This document shows positions 62,544-64,000 of a stretch of 64,000 nucleotides of DNA, one piece after another. Source of the stretch: Inquilinus ginsengisoli_B (lineage in GTDB: Bacteria > Pseudomonadota > Alphaproteobacteria > DSM-16000 > Inquilinaceae); assembly GCF_050434925.1 (NCBI RefSeq), contig NZ_JBNDJK010000001.1, forward strand, positions 4,526,001 through 4,590,000. The letters are read 5' to 3'. Position 1 is the first letter of the stretch, and each line of letters begins with the position of its first letter. The translations under genes and the position numbers were made by a program. Under the pieces are notes generated by a model. That model was not told the origin of the DNA and did not search any database. It worked only from the letters and a program-made list of their open reading frames with translations.

Positions 62544-62620
62544 GCGCCCGTAGCTCAATTGGATAGAGCATCTGACTACGGATCAGAAGGTTAGGAGTTC
62601 GAATCTTCTCGGGCGCGCCA
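62544..62620 (+). tRNA. tRNA-Arg (anticodon ACG)
   Basis: A 77-nt cloverleaf. The acceptor GCGCCCG pairs with CGGGCGC, the discriminator is G and the CCA is encoded. The anticodon stem TCTGA/TCAGA encloses loop CTACGGA, giving anticodon ACG (read as ICG), and the T-arm is AGGAG-TTCGAAT-CTTCT with one wobble pair. This isoacceptor reads CGU/CGC/CGA codons. No integrase gene or repeated tRNA end lies next to it. Confidence 0.95.
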
Positions 62621-62637
62621 CTATCTCGCTGAGATAG
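62621..62637 (+). terminator. Short perfect hairpin directly after the tRNA
   Basis: CTATCTC-GCT-GAGATAG begins at the first base after CCA. The 7-bp stem lacks a long T-run, so it may act as a processing signal or weak terminator. Confidence 0.4.
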
Positions 62638-62690
62638 ACGTTCAGTCAGCTTTCCGGATTTCATATCGACGGCCGCGCAGGCCGATGCGC

Positions 62691-62728
62691 CTGGATGGTC
62701 ATGCCCCTTGCGGGTCTCGCCATGATGG
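62691..62728. repeat. Dispersed palindromic element, family B (half copy)
   Basis: CTGGATGGTCATGCCCCTTG followed by CGGGTCTCGCCATGATGG matches the right arm of the element at 15665 with a few changes. The left arm is not present. The rest of the 192-base gap between the tRNA and the arginase-like gene shows nothing else. Confidence 0.6.
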
Positions 62729-62812
62729 TAGATCCGTGCGGGATATCGGCCCTTCCCGAGGAACCACTCCGAGACGGCACCTGTTCCAGCCCATAACGGC
62801 TGGAGCCTTTCG

Positions 62813-63706
62813 ATGCCGAACCGCCGCCATGCGATCCTCGAAGCGCCGTCCACGCTGGGTCTGGCGACCGACGGCGTGGAAGGCCTGCCCGACCGGCTCC
62901 TCGCGCTGGGCCTCGCGGAGCGTATTCTGGCGCGCCGTGCCGGGCGGCTGGCCGTGCCGGCGAAGAATCCGACGCCCGATCCCGAAACCGCGACCCTGAA
63001 CGCCCAGGCGATCGCGGCGTGGTCGCCCAGGCTCGCCGACGCGGTGGAGGCGGTGCTGGATGCGGGCGAGTTCCCGGTGGTGCTGGGCGGCGACTGCACG
63101 ATCCTGCTGGGCTCGATGCTCGCGCTGCGGCGGCGCGGCCGCTACGGCCTGTTCTTCATCGACGGCAATGCCGACTTCTTCCAGCCCGCAGCGGAGCCCA
63201 ACGGCGAAGGCGCGTCCATGGACCTGGCCTTCGTCACGGGGCACGGGCCGACGCTGCTGACCGACATCGAGGGCCGCTCGCCGCTGGTGCGGGCCGAGGA
63301 CGCCGTCGCCTTCGCCTTCCGCGACCACGAAGACCAGGCCGAATTCGGCAGCCAGCCTCTGCCGCCGGAGCTCCGCGCCTGGGATCTCCACGACGTGCGC
63401 CGCATGGGCGTGGAGAATGCGGCCCGCGCGGCGGTCGACCGCTTGACGCGGGCGGAGTTGGACGGCTTCTTCATCCATCTCGACGCCGATTGCCTCGACG
63501 ACGCCATCATGCCGGCGGTCGATTTCCGCGTGCCGGGCGGCTTGTCGTGGGACGAGCTCGGGGCCACGCTCCGCATCGCGCTGGCGAGCGGAAAGGCGGT
63601 CGGCCTCGAGGTCGCCATCTACAATCCGCGCCTCGACGAGGACGGCAGCGCCGGCCGAGGCCTGGCCGATGTTCTGGCCGCAGCCCTCGGACCGGCGGCG
63701 CCCTGA
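62813..63706 (+). CDS. Arginase-family hydrolase, divergent
   Basis: 297-residue ureohydrolase-fold protein. The metal-site motifs are recognisable but altered: VVLGGDCTILLG (usual His replaced by Cys), FFIDGNADFF (usual DAHxD or DGHAD, here Asn instead of His) and IHLDADCLDDAI (usual SxDxDxxDP). The aspartates are kept while two His ligands are changed, so it may bind metal differently or use another substrate than arginine, agmatine or formiminoglutamate. The start at 62813 has no strong ribosome site. It is a single gene between the tRNA and a flavin monooxygenase. Confidence 0.8.
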   Translation: MPNRRHAILEAPSTLGLATDGVEGLPDRLLALGLAERILARRAGRLAVPAKNPTPDPETATLNAQAIAAWSPRLADAVEAVLDAGEFPVVLGGDCTILLGSMLALRRRGRYGLFFIDGNADFFQPAAEPNGEGASMDLAFVTGHGPTLLTDIEGRSPLVRAEDAVAFAFRDHEDQAEFGSQPLPPELRAWDLHDVRRMGVENAARAAVDRLTRAELDGFFIHLDADCLDDAIMPAVDFRVPGGLSWDELGATLRIALASGKAVGLEVAIYNPRLDEDGSAGRGLADVLAAALGPAAP

Positions 63707-63918
63707 AGCTGCGTATTACCGGCGCTGCGGCATCGCGCGTGTAGTGGCCGCAAGGTCCGGACGCTGGCCGGATGTGCCGCGGCGGGAGTGGCCCTCGCCT
63801 GGATATGAGATGGCGACAAGATAGTCAGGTTCAAGAATTGGCCTCCGCATTTCTATCCGTAGATTCCGGGACCCTATCGCCTGTCCTTCCTGGGCGAACA
63901 GCATAGGGTGCGAGCCAG

Positions 63919-64000
63919 ATGACGGACCATGCAGTGATCATCGCCGGCGGTGGCCCGACCGGGCTGATGCTGGCGGGCGAGCTGGCACTGGCGGGCGTCG
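63919..64000 (+). CDS. FAD-dependent monooxygenase, N-terminal part (runs off the window)
   Basis: The first 27 residues are visible. AVIIAGGGPTGLMLAGELAL is the GxGxxG dinucleotide-binding motif of class A flavoprotein hydroxylases (the PHBH-like aromatic-ring hydroxylases). The Pro-Thr-Gly after the glycines is typical of the subgroup with MhpA/PgaE-like enzymes. The substrate cannot be judged from this part. The 212 bases upstream hold no other gene. Confidence 0.8.
   Translation, partial: MTDHAVIIAGGGPTGLMLAGELALAGV

Noticed and set aside
62544..62620. Island attachment at the tRNA-Arg 3' end
   Set aside because: No integrase gene lies nearby and I saw no second copy of the tRNA 3' end in the window.

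Overview
The window is a very GC-rich stretch of an alphaproteobacterial chromosome, probably a Rhodospirillales relative of the Inquilinus/Azospirillum type. That placement is inferred from: an SOS box of the alphaproteobacterial form GTTC-N7-GTTC in front of uvrB, the cytochrome c / kdsB / pheA gene order, the dnaX-ybaB and truA/dapE/dapD neighbourhoods, and dispersed short palindromic repeats. No rRNA, CRISPR array, prophage or replication origin was seen. One tRNA (Arg, anticodon ACG) and the small SRP RNA are present.

Layout. 1-5.2 kb: an SDR gene fragment, uvrB with a LexA box, a SmvA-like drug exporter and a tRNA-dihydrouridine synthase. 5.3-7.0 kb: a YCII/DGPF protein translationally coupled to an ECF42-type sigma factor, with a candidate self-promoter. 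7.2-8.4 kb: a small accessory locus (winged-helix protein plus a DUF3800 gene with an in-frame stop). 8.6-11.4 kb: a large extracellular nuclease with RTX repeats. 11.7-15.6 kb: a BMP-type binding protein, 5-oxoprolinase subunit A and a radical SAM protein. 16.0-19.3 kb: a 1117-residue protein with a LysM-like module. 19.3-29.1 kb: a complete Yej peptide ABC importer with three tandem YejA binding proteins. 29.2-32.6 kb: cytochrome c, kdsB, pheA, nudC. 32.8-37.3 kb: a tripartite tricarboxylate transporter (TctCBA) with an amidase. 37.4-41.3 kb: a 1135-residue effector-like protein preceded by a small paralogue of its C-terminal domain. 41.4-45.2 kb: an iron-siderophore type binding protein behind a Fur-like box, then an RTX protein with three 79-residue repeats. 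45.2-50.9 kb: an accessory segment that begins with a detached 3' end of guaA, carries a LysR/GST/crotonase/peroxiredoxin/SDR cluster and ends in a broken IS6-type transposase and a broken hypothetical gene. 51.0-54.5 kb: a cupin/MFS/SDR/IclR catabolic operon behind a large palindrome. 54.5-62.3 kb: housekeeping genes (SRP RNA, dnaX, ybaB, fmt, truA, dapE, dapD). 62.5-64 kb: tRNA-Arg, an arginase-like protein and the start of a flavin monooxygenase.

Functionally the window mixes core genome maintenance, translation and lysine/cell-wall precursor genes with a large uptake capacity: peptides, carboxylates, iron and BMP-type ligands. It also encodes several probably exported proteins: an RTX nuclease, an RTX repeat protein and two ~1100-residue proteins without a Sec signal. 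No secretion machinery for these is encoded here. The strongest candidates for undescribed biology are the two giant proteins, above all the kinase-like C-terminal module with its adjacent small paralogue. The guaA fragment at the edge of the acquired-looking cluster is also notable. Two genes expected to work, fmt and the DUF3800 gene, are interrupted by a frameshift or a stop and should be checked against raw reads.
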